From NCBI GenBank assembly GCA_025057455.1, contig JANWWY010000007.1, positions 1-51,394 on the forward strand: a stretch of DNA of 51,394 nt, read 5' to 3'. A program made the translations under genes and the position numbers. How positions within the stretch are numbered: position 1 is the stretch's first letter; each line of letters begins with the position of its first letter. The notes under the pieces were generated by a model. The model searched no databases. It was not told the DNA's origin and was given only the letters and a program-made list of their open reading frames with translations. The stretch comes from Aquificaceae bacterium (GTDB lineage Bacteria > Aquificota > Aquificia > Aquificales > Aquificaceae). Shown here piece by piece: positions 45,880 to 51,394 of this stretch.

Positions 45880-47280
45880 ATGATGTCTTTTGACCTTGAA
45901 CCCCCTCATGACGAGCTTGCGGAGAGGGCTGTGCTTGGTGCCATCATTGCAGACCCTGAAAGTATGCCCACAGTCCTTGAAAATCTTAGGGAAGAGGACT
46001 TTTACTTTGAAACCCACAGACTGCTATTTTCCTTGCTTTACAAGCTTTGGGAAGATAAGGGAAAAGACTGGGATGATATTGTTTTGAGGGAGTACATAGA
46101 AAAGAGAGGGCTAAAGGGTAAGATAGATTTTTCGCTCATATACGCTTTGGTGGAAGAGGCAGCAACAGGTAGCCTCTTGGAAGAAGCCATAAGGAGTGTT
46201 AAGGAAAAGTCTGGGCTGAGGCGCCTCATGGACCTTTCCCTCCATGTTCTTAAAGGAATACGGGAAGAGCCAGACCTTACAAATTTGTTGGAATTTTTAA
46301 ACGCAAAAATAATAGAAATATCGGAAAAACAACTCATAAGCCAATATTGGCACATAAGGGAGGTAGCCAAAGAGGTGATAGAAGTCATAGAAAAGCATAG
46401 AAGACAGGAAAAGCTCATCACAGGGAGACCTACCGGCTTTCTTGACCTTGACACGCTTACCACAGGTTTTCATCCCTCTGACCTTGTTATAGTGGCAGCA
46501 AGACCCGGCATGGGTAAGAGTAGCTTTATGCTATCCATGGCTTTGCACATTGCCATCGAGGAGAGGTTGCCCGTTGCCATATATTCTCTTGAAATGAGTA
46601 AAGAACAGCTGGTTATGAGAGCTCTGTCTATGCTTTCTGGTGTGCCCCTTCAGAACATCAGAAGAGGCTTTATAAATGAAGAAGACAGGAACAAGCTCAT
46701 ATCCGCAGCATTGGAACTTTCCAGATGCGATGTGTACATAGATGACACTCCAAGTCTTTCCACCACAGACCTTAGAATAAAAACCAGAAAACTAAAAAAG
46801 GAAAAGGGTATAGAAGCGGTATTTGTGGATTACCTTCAGCTTCTTAGACCCCCAACCAGAAGGGCCTCCCGCCAGGAAGAGGTGGCGGAAATATCAAGGA
46901 ACTTAAAGGCTCTTGCTAAAGAACTGACCTTGCCCGTTGTTGCCTTAGCTCAGCTTTCCCGTCAGGTGGAACACAGGTCCGACAAAAGACCTCAAATGGC
47001 AGACCTGAGAGAATCTGGACAGATAGAGCAGGATGCAGACCTTATCATCTTCATACACAGACCAGAGTATTACAAAAAAAATCCGTCTCCAGAGGAACAA
47101 GGCATAGCGGAGATAATAGTAGCAAAGCAGAGGCAAGGTCCTACTGGCATAGTAAAGGTGGCTTTCATAAAGGATACCGCCAGTTTCAAGCCCCTTATGG
47201 CAGGTGGTCCCTCCCTCGTAGAAAGCTACGAGCCTGATGTGGAAGACTTTTCAGAGGAAGACTTTGACCTTGACTTTTAG
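45880..47280 (+). CDS. dnaB: Replicative DNA helicase DnaB
   Basis: 466 residues. The N-terminal collar domain (PPHDELAERAVLGAII ...) is followed by the RecA-like helicase with Walker A ARPGMGKS (207-214), the H1a/H3 blocks YSLEMSKEQLVMR and VDYLQLL, and the C-terminal ESGQIEQDADL. No intein is present. ATG 45880 or 45883; there is no SD, and GATAAT (45866-45871) overlaps the ridA stop. Confidence 0.97.
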   Translation: MMSFDLEPPHDELAERAVLGAIIADPESMPTVLENLREEDFYFETHRLLFSLLYKLWEDKGKDWDDIVLREYIEKRGLKGKIDFSLIYALVEEAATGSLLEEAIRSVKEKSGLRRLMDLSLHVLKGIREEPDLTNLLEFLNAKIIEISEKQLISQYWHIREVAKEVIEVIEKHRRQEKLITGRPTGFLDLDTLTTGFHPSDLVIVAARPGMGKSSFMLSMALHIAIEERLPVAIYSLEMSKEQLVMRALSMLSGVPLQNIRRGFINEEDRNKLISAALELSRCDVYIDDTPSLSTTDLRIKTRKLKKEKGIEAVFVDYLQLLRPPTRRASRQEEVAEISRNLKALAKELTLPVVALAQLSRQVEHRSDKRPQMADLRESGQIEQDADLIIFIHRPEYYKKNPSPEEQGIAEIIVAKQRQGPTGIVKVAFIKDTASFKPLMAGGPSLVESYEPDVEDFSEEDFDLDF

Positions 47281-47282
47281 CT

Positions 47283-47288
47283 TATAAT
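47283..47288 (+). promoter_or_regulatory. -10 element of yicC
   Basis: A perfect TATAAT in the 15-base gap between dnaB and yicC, ending exactly 7 bases before the yicC ATG. No SD is present. Transcription from it would begin at or next to the start codon. Confidence 0.55.
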
Positions 47289-47295
47289 CATTCAC

Positions 47296-48144
47296 ATGCT
47301 TAGCATGACTGGCTTTGGGTCCGGAGTTTGCGAAAACGAAAAGTGGACCGTGAACGTGTTCGCAAAAAGCCTAAACGGTAAAACTCTTGAAGTTTTCATA
47401 AAGTCCAACTACAACCTCATGTCCTTAGAGTTTTCCATAAGAAAAATGGTAAGGGAGTTTGTTAGGCGTGGAAGCGTTAGCCTGCACATAGATGTGAGAA
47501 AAAAGGGCATTTCAGAGCCGGTAAACCTTGAAAACCTGCTCACCAACATAAACTTTTTCAAGATAGTTAGGGAAAAAGTTGGGCTTGATGTAAGTGACGA
47601 TGTGATTTTACAGCTCTCAGCCAGATACTCAGAGGCACCAAGGGAAGAAATAGACCCCCTTTTGGAAGAGGCTACATCCTGTGCTCTTATCCAAGCACTG
47701 AAGGAGCTTGTGAGCAGAAAAGCTGAGGAAGGTCAGCATATGAGAAAGGATATGGAAGAAAGGCTAAAGACTATAGAAAGCCTTCTTCAAGAGCTTTTAA
47801 GAAGCAAAGAGCAGGTCTACGAGAGGGTAAAGAGGAGGGTCCTTGAAAAGGCTGAAGAGCTTGGTCTTTCTGAAAACAGGTCTCTCGTGCTTAACGAAAT
47901 ATCCTTGATACTTTCTAAAATGGATGTGGAAGAGGAAATAACAAGGCTAAGAGTTCACCTAGAAAGGTGCAGGGAGATTATGGGTTTGGATGAGGATGTG
48001 GGCAGGAAGTTGGAGTTTTTGTTTCAGGAGATGCATAGGGAAATAACAACCCTTTCCAACAAACTGCCGGAGCTTTCTCACATTGCTGTGGAAATAAAGA
48101 CGGAGATAGACAGGCTAAAACAACAGGTGGCAAATGTGGAATAG
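47296..48144 (+). CDS. yicC: YicC family endoribonuclease-like protein
   Basis: 282 residues: N-terminal MLSMTGFGSG signature, middle VRRGSVSLHIDV and the C-terminal DUF1732 block (EMHREITTLSNKL ... HIAVEIKTEIDRLKQQVANVE) typical of YicC. E. coli YicC is reported to be an endoribonuclease involved in sRNA turnover. It may be leaderless. A tRNA transcript follows. Confidence 0.94.
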   Translation: MLSMTGFGSGVCENEKWTVNVFAKSLNGKTLEVFIKSNYNLMSLEFSIRKMVREFVRRGSVSLHIDVRKKGISEPVNLENLLTNINFFKIVREKVGLDVSDDVILQLSARYSEAPREEIDPLLEEATSCALIQALKELVSRKAEEGQHMRKDMEERLKTIESLLQELLRSKEQVYERVKRRVLEKAEELGLSENRSLVLNEISLILSKMDVEEEITRLRVHLERCREIMGLDEDVGRKLEFLFQEMHREITTLSNKLPELSHIAVEIKTEIDRLKQQVANVE

Positions 48145-48149
48145 TGTAG

Positions 48150-48155
48150 TATAAT
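48150..48155 (+). promoter_or_regulatory. -10 of the tRNA-Gly/tRNA-Cys/rpsT transcript
   Basis: TATAAT 13 bases before tRNA-Gly, preceded by TGTAG, with A+T-rich sequence after it. It would give an RNA carrying both tRNAs and rpsT. No good -35 is visible within the yicC end. Confidence 0.55.
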
Positions 48156-48168
48156 ATATAGATGCACA

Positions 48169-48240
48169 GCGGGCGTAGCTCAGTGGTGGAGCGGCTGCTT
48201 GCCATGCAGCAGGTCGCGGGTTCGAGTCCCGTCGCCCGCT
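48169..48240 (+). tRNA. tRNA-Gly (anticodon GCC)
   Basis: Acceptor GCGGGCG/CGCCCGC, D arm GCTCAGTGGTGGAGC, anticodon stem CTGCT/GGCAG-type enclosing TTGCCAT, T arm GCGGGTTCGAGTCCCGT. CCA is not encoded; TTTT follows and the next tRNA starts 5 bases later. Confidence 0.96.
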
Positions 48241-48244
48241 TTTT

Positions 48245-48316
48245 GGCAACGTGGCCGAGCGGCTAGGCGAGGGACTGCAAATCCCTTTTACGGCGGTTCG
48301 AATCCGCCCGTTGCCT
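48245..48316 (+). tRNA. tRNA-Cys (anticodon GCA)
   Basis: Acceptor GGCAACG/CGTTGCC with discriminator T. The anticodon loop CTGCAAA lies between GGGA/TCCC, and the T arm is GGCGGTTCGAATCCGCC. No CCA encoded. rpsT begins 30 bases downstream with its SD in between. Confidence 0.96.
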
Positions 48317-48345
48317 TGTGAAGAAGGTATTTAAGGAGGTACATA

Positions 48346-48624
48346 ATGCCTAACACTAAGCAGGCTGAAAAGCGTGTAAGAAGAGATGCAAAGAGGAGGC
48401 TGCGTAACAGGTATCATCTATCAAGGATGAGGACTTACATAAAGAAGTTTAGGAAAATGGTAGAAAGTGGTCAGCTTGAAGAGGCAAAGCAGTTTTTACC
48501 AGAGGTTATAAGCATTGTATATCATACCGCTTCAAAAGGTGTAATACACAAAAACGAGGCAGCGAGAAGGGCTTCAAGGATTACCCAGCTTCTTAATAAA
48601 GCCCTTAAAAAGGTTCAAGGGTAG
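48346..48624 (+). CDS. rpsT: Ribosomal protein S20
   Basis: 92 residues starting MPNTKQAEKRVRRDAKRR, a helical basic protein with the family end HKNEAARRASRITQLLNKAL. SD AAGGAGG precedes ATG. It is likely released from a tRNA-containing transcript by tRNA processing. Its 3' end overlaps convergent murJ by 51 bases, an unusually long overlap. Confidence 0.96.
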   Translation: MPNTKQAEKRVRRDAKRRLRNRYHLSRMRTYIKKFRKMVESGQLEEAKQFLPEVISIVYHTASKGVIHKNEAARRASRITQLLNKALKKVQG

Positions 48625-50064
48625 ATAAGCTAAAGGCTCCTTTAAAAGAAGGAGCAGAAGCCAGTAGAGCATCCCGGCGGTTGGTATAGCATACAAAATA
48701 TCAATATGGTTGGGCTTTATAAGTAAAAGGTATAAGCACATAACAAAAGTGGCCACCAGTCCCCTGAGAGCGGATGCCCAATAAGCTTTGCCGTCTATGT
48801 GCCTCTCTTTCCAAAAGTAAAGAAGAAAGAGAAAGCCGGCAAGGGAAGAGCTTGCAGTTCCAAGGGCAAGCCCTACAACCCCTAATTTTAATACAAAGGC
48901 AAAAACAAAAGCTAAAAGCCCTTCAGAAATAACAGAAAAAAGAGAGGAAAAAACAGGCGTTTTTGTATTACCTTTTGCAAAATACACGCTTGCCAAAACC
49001 TTTTGAAGAGAAAAAAATGTCAAACCCAGAGAATAAACAGCCAAGACCTTGCCAGCTATGAGAATATCCTCTTGAGAAAACCTGCCTCTGCCGTAAAGAA
49101 GGGCTATTATCTGCTCTGATAGAACTACAAGCCCACCGCTGGCGGGAAGTGCCAGAAGTGTTACAAACCTGAAGGCAAGGGTGGTATTGCTCCTTGGGTC
49201 ACTACCAACGGACAATGCGGAAAGTAGAGAGTTTGCCATACCAACCGAAAGGGCACCCAAAGGGAGCTGAAAAATCCTGTTGGCATAGTAAAGGTAAGAT
49301 ATGGCACCAAGAGCCAAAAAGGATGCCATAAAGGTATCTATGAAAAAGGAAAGCTGAGCCACACCAAAGCCCATAAGCGCAGGCATAAGCCTCTTTAGAA
49401 GGAGGTTTAGGTCTTTGTCCCTTTCAAGAGTAAGCCTTGGTATAAGACCGTGGGAATAAGCGGAGGGAATGTGAAAGAGAAGCTGTGCAAGACCGCCCAG
49501 CACTACACCGGTCACAAGGGCTATGTAGCCAAACTTTTCAGCTCCTATTGCGACGCAGAGAGCCATAACGAGGTTAAAAACAGCCTGAGCAAAAGCAGGA
49601 ACAAAGAAAACACCTCTTGTGTTTAGCACAGCCATAAAAAAGGCACTAAGACCCACGAAAAAAAGGTAGCTAAACAAAAACTTAGCCATAAACACAGCCA
49701 GCTCAAAATAGTCCTTGTTTGCTATGCCCGGTGCTATAAGCCTTATTATCCACTCTGTAAAGACTATACCCAAAAGGGTAACGAGGAGGTTAAAGAGAGT
49801 ATAGTAGGTAAACACAGAACTCAAGAAGGCTCTTTCTGTGCTTTCCCTATATCGCTTGGCAAAAATGGGAATGAAGGCGGCGTTGAAACCACCCTCACCA
49901 AACAACCTTCGGAGCGTATTGGGAAGTCTGAAGGCTATAAAAAAGGCATCTGTTATATGAGAAACACCAAAATGGTAGGCTATAAGGGCATCCCTTACAT
50001 AGCCGAGGACCCTGCTAAGAAGGGTGGCAATTGAAAAGGATATAGAATGCTTTATTAAACCCAT
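48574..50064 (-). CDS. murJ: Lipid II flippase MurJ
   Basis: 496 residues with about 14 membrane helices. The N-terminus (SFSIATLLSRVLGYVRDALIAYHFG) and RLPNTLRRLFGEGGFNAAFIPIF are MurJ signatures, including conserved Arg residues of the cavity. It moves lipid II across the inner membrane. Its ATG lies 8 bases after the encoded CCA of tRNA-Leu(GAG) with no SD (AAAAGCCA), so processing of the tRNA would leave an almost leaderless mRNA. Confidence 0.95.
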   Translation of the reverse strand: MGLIKHSISFSIATLLSRVLGYVRDALIAYHFGVSHITDAFFIAFRLPNTLRRLFGEGGFNAAFIPIFAKRYRESTERAFLSSVFTYYTLFNLLVTLLGIVFTEWIIRLIAPGIANKDYFELAVFMAKFLFSYLFFVGLSAFFMAVLNTRGVFFVPAFAQAVFNLVMALCVAIGAEKFGYIALVTGVVLGGLAQLLFHIPSAYSHGLIPRLTLERDKDLNLLLKRLMPALMGFGVAQLSFFIDTFMASFLALGAISYLYYANRIFQLPLGALSVGMANSLLSALSVGSDPRSNTTLAFRFVTLLALPASGGLVVLSEQIIALLYGRGRFSQEDILIAGKVLAVYSLGLTFFSLQKVLASVYFAKGNTKTPVFSSLFSVISEGLLAFVFAFVLKLGVVGLALGTASSSLAGFLFLLYFWKERHIDGKAYWASALRGLVATFVMCLYLLLIKPNHIDILYAIPTAGMLYWLLLLLLKEPLAYLPLNLFKGFIKKLGNP

Positions 50065-50072
50065 TGGCTTTT

Positions 50073-50159
50073 TGGTGCCGGAGGCGGGAGTCGAACCCGC
50101 ACGCCCTCACGGGCACTGCCCCCTCAAGACAGCGCGTCTGCCAGTTCCGCCACTCCGGC
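50073..50159 (-). tRNA. tRNA-Leu (anticodon GAG), CCA encoded
   Basis: Acceptor GCCGGAG/CTCCGGC, discriminator A and an encoded CCA (50075-50073). The anticodon stem CTGTC/GGCAG encloses TTGAGGG, giving GAG. The variable arm is long (TGCCCGTGAGGGCG) and the T arm is GCGGGTTCGACTCCCGC. It sits directly upstream of murJ. Confidence 0.95.
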
Positions 50160-50180
50160 TTAGGTATATTATTATACACC
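50160..50180. promoter_or_regulatory. Overlapping divergent promoters of thiE and tRNA-Leu/murJ
   Basis: A 21-base gap. On the minus strand TATAAT (50176-50171) serves the tRNA. On the plus strand TATATT (50165-50170) or TATTAT (50167-50172) serves thiE, ending 8-10 bases before ATG. The stretch 50163-50180 is a near-palindrome (GGTATATTATTATACACC), so the two -10s share bases. Confidence 0.5.
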
Positions 50181-50774
50181 ATGGATTTGACACTGCCAAG
50201 ACTTTACGCCATCACAGATAGAAAAAGATACCCCGATTGGTTAGAAAGGTTGGAAAAACTTCTAAAGAAGGGCATAAGAATGGTTCAGCTCAGAGAAAAA
50301 GAAATCTCAGGTGCGGAATACTACAGGCTTGCCCTACAAGTTAGAGAACTAACAGGAGCGTACAATGCGCTACTTTTTATAAACGACCGATTAGACATAG
50401 CGATGGCGGTGGGAGCGGATGGCGTCCACTTGCCAGACAGTAGCTTACCTCCTAAGGTGGTAAAGGATATAAACCCTAAGATTTTGGTAGGCTATTCCGC
50501 TCACAGTATTGATAAGGCTCTTTGGGCACAGAGCCAAGGCGCAGACTTTGTGACTCTGAGCCCCATCTTCAAAACCCAATCCCATCCAGAAGTTGAGCCT
50601 ATAGGTTTGCAAAAACTAAAAGAAGCATCTGAAAAGCTTTCCATTCCAGTGTATGCCCTAGGTGGTATAACGTGGGAAAAAATAAGGCTTTGCTACAAAA
50701 ACGGAGCCTACGGTGTGGCGGGCATAGGCATGTTTTTTGACCATGTTGATAGTGATTGGGGGTCCAACGGGTAG
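50181..50774 (+). CDS. thiE: Thiamine phosphate synthase
   Basis: 197 residues from ATG 50181; in-frame upstream starts would read through the antisense of tRNA-Leu and are rejected. TIM-barrel blocks: RLYAITDRKRYPDW, MVQLREKEISGAEYY, LFINDRLDIAMAVGADGVHLPDSSL, SAHSIDKALWAQSQGADFVTLSPIF and YALGGITWEKI. It couples the pyrimidine and thiazole phosphates. It overlaps miaA by 32 bases. Confidence 0.93.
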   Translation: MDLTLPRLYAITDRKRYPDWLERLEKLLKKGIRMVQLREKEISGAEYYRLALQVRELTGAYNALLFINDRLDIAMAVGADGVHLPDSSLPPKVVKDINPKILVGYSAHSIDKALWAQSQGADFVTLSPIFKTQSHPEVEPIGLQKLKEASEKLSIPVYALGGITWEKIRLCYKNGAYGVAGIGMFFDHVDSDWGSNG

Positions 50775-51394
50775 CGGTAAATCAGAGGTATGCTGTGTCT
50801 TGGCTAAGAGAATAGGGGGAGAGATTATAAGTGCGGACTCTATGTGCGTCTACAGGCAAATGAACATAGGCACAGCCAAGCCTCTGCAGTGCATGAAAGA
50901 GGTAAAACATCATCTTATTGATGTGGTTGATATGGGAGAGCTGTTTGATGCAAAGATGTTCGAAGAGAAAGCCGTTAGAGCAATACAGGAAGTAAAAAAA
51001 GCTGGCAAAATACCTATAGTATGCGGTGGCACTTACCTTTACCTACAGGCACTTTTATACGGCATTGAAGAGACGCCACCACCAGATTGGGAACTAAGAA
51101 AAAGGCTTTACCATATAGTTCAGAAAAAGGGAAGTGAGTATCTATACAAAAAACTCAAAGCGGTGGACCCTGCCTATGCCTGTAAAATATCCCCGCAGGA
51201 CGCAAGGAGAATAGTTAGAGCTTTAGAAGTCTTTATAAATTCTTCCAAGCCCTTTTCTTCTTTTCATAGATGGGGCAGTCCAAAGCTTGAATTTTTAGGC
51301 TTTTACCTTTCATGGAGCTGGGAAAGCCTCAGCAAAAGGATAGAAGAGAGAGCCAAGCGTATGTTAGAACAAGGTCTTTTGGACGAAGTCAAAG
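50743..51394 (+). CDS. miaA: tRNA dimethylallyltransferase, partial (right edge)
   Basis: The open frame runs off the window after 217 codons. P-loop GGPTGSGKSE (near residue 6), ISADSMCVYRQMNIGTAKP, HHLIDVVD and VCGGTYLYLQALLYGI are MiaA signatures. It isopentenylates A37 of tRNAs reading UNN codons. Start is ATG 50743 within the thiE end; TTG 50746 and GTG 50752 are alternatives, and no SD decides. Confidence 0.95.
   Translation, partial: MLIVIGGPTGSGKSEVCCVLAKRIGGEIISADSMCVYRQMNIGTAKPLQCMKEVKHHLIDVVDMGELFDAKMFEEKAVRAIQEVKKAGKIPIVCGGTYLYLQALLYGIEETPPPDWELRKRLYHIVQKKGSEYLYKKLKAVDPAYACKISPQDARRIVRALEVFINSSKPFSSFHRWGSPKLEFLGFYLSWSWESLSKRIEERAKRMLEQGLLDEVK

Noticed and set aside
50024-50180. 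Open frames across the tRNA-Leu(GAG) gene, including an upstream extension of thiE
   Set aside because: They read the antisense strand of a well-formed tRNA; the thiE family N-terminus begins at ATG 50181.

Overview
The window is a gene-dense, moderate-GC bacterial chromosome segment that reads as Aquificaceae (the Aquifex / Hydrogenobacter / Thermocrinis / Hydrogenivirga group). The sulfide:quinone oxidoreductase has the Aquifex length (430 aa) with cysteines at exactly 124, 156 and 347. It is divergent from a three-gene cytochrome bc1 operon. Other supporting traits are a stand-alone NuoE-NuoF pair, an MqnD-like quinone gene, short intergenic gaps and many overlapping genes. This placement is inference from protein features; no search was run.

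Layout. 1-2338: tail of a probable GGDEF protein, then mutS2. 2335-6157: sqr (-) and petABC (+), a sulfide-to-quinone-to-cytochrome c chain. 6135-9139 (-): EndoIII-like glycosylase, small kinase-like protein, copper chaperone, mobA, lytic transglycosylase. 9201-10933 (+): rlmN and lepB. 10920-24179 (-): a long ribosomal cluster from rplN to rplQ including secY, adk, map, infA, rpmJ and rpoA. It continues through overlapping genes into yggT, tlyA and three uncharacterised genes. The last of these fuses a degenerate receiver, a DUF4388-like segment and a degenerate flavodiiron-type metallo-beta-lactamase fold. 24374-27739: ArsA-type ATPase, a family-4 uracil-DNA glycosylase that has lost two cluster cysteines, and a membrane-bound LuxR-type regulator behind a hairpin-rich spacer. 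27886-35384 (-): secreted Cys-rich protein, nuoF, nuoE, mqnD-like, lpxD, skp-like, clpX, clpP, tig and tRNA-Leu(UAG). 35457-40118 (+): GlcF-like Fe-S protein, galE, MIP18-family, V4R-domain, yjbQ, rseP. 40115-43615 (-): transaldolase, membrane thioredoxin, pseudouridine synthase, sulfite-oxidase-fold molybdoenzyme, zinc-ribbon-like protein, lptB. 43639-48624: rhomboid, cytochrome P460, crp (-), ridA, dnaB, yicC, tRNA-Gly, tRNA-Cys, rpsT. 48574-51394: murJ and tRNA-Leu(GAG) (-), thiE and the start of miaA (+).

No CRISPR array, insertion sequence, prophage or rRNA gene is visible. No gap between genes exceeds about 230 bases. Four tRNA genes are present, three of them positioned so that tRNA processing would define the 5' end of the next mRNA (tig, rpsT, murJ).

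The least ordinary signals are: (1) the uncharacterised three-gene tail of the ribosomal operon; (2) many genes with a -10-like hexamer 6-11 bases before the start codon and no Shine-Dalgarno, suggesting widespread leaderless transcripts; (3) a stem that would hide the ribosome-binding site of the P460 gene in read-through RNA; (4) five end-to-end inverted repeats upstream of the membrane LuxR-type regulator; (5) DNA-repair enzymes with altered catalytic or cluster residues. These are sequence-level observations and none has been tested here.
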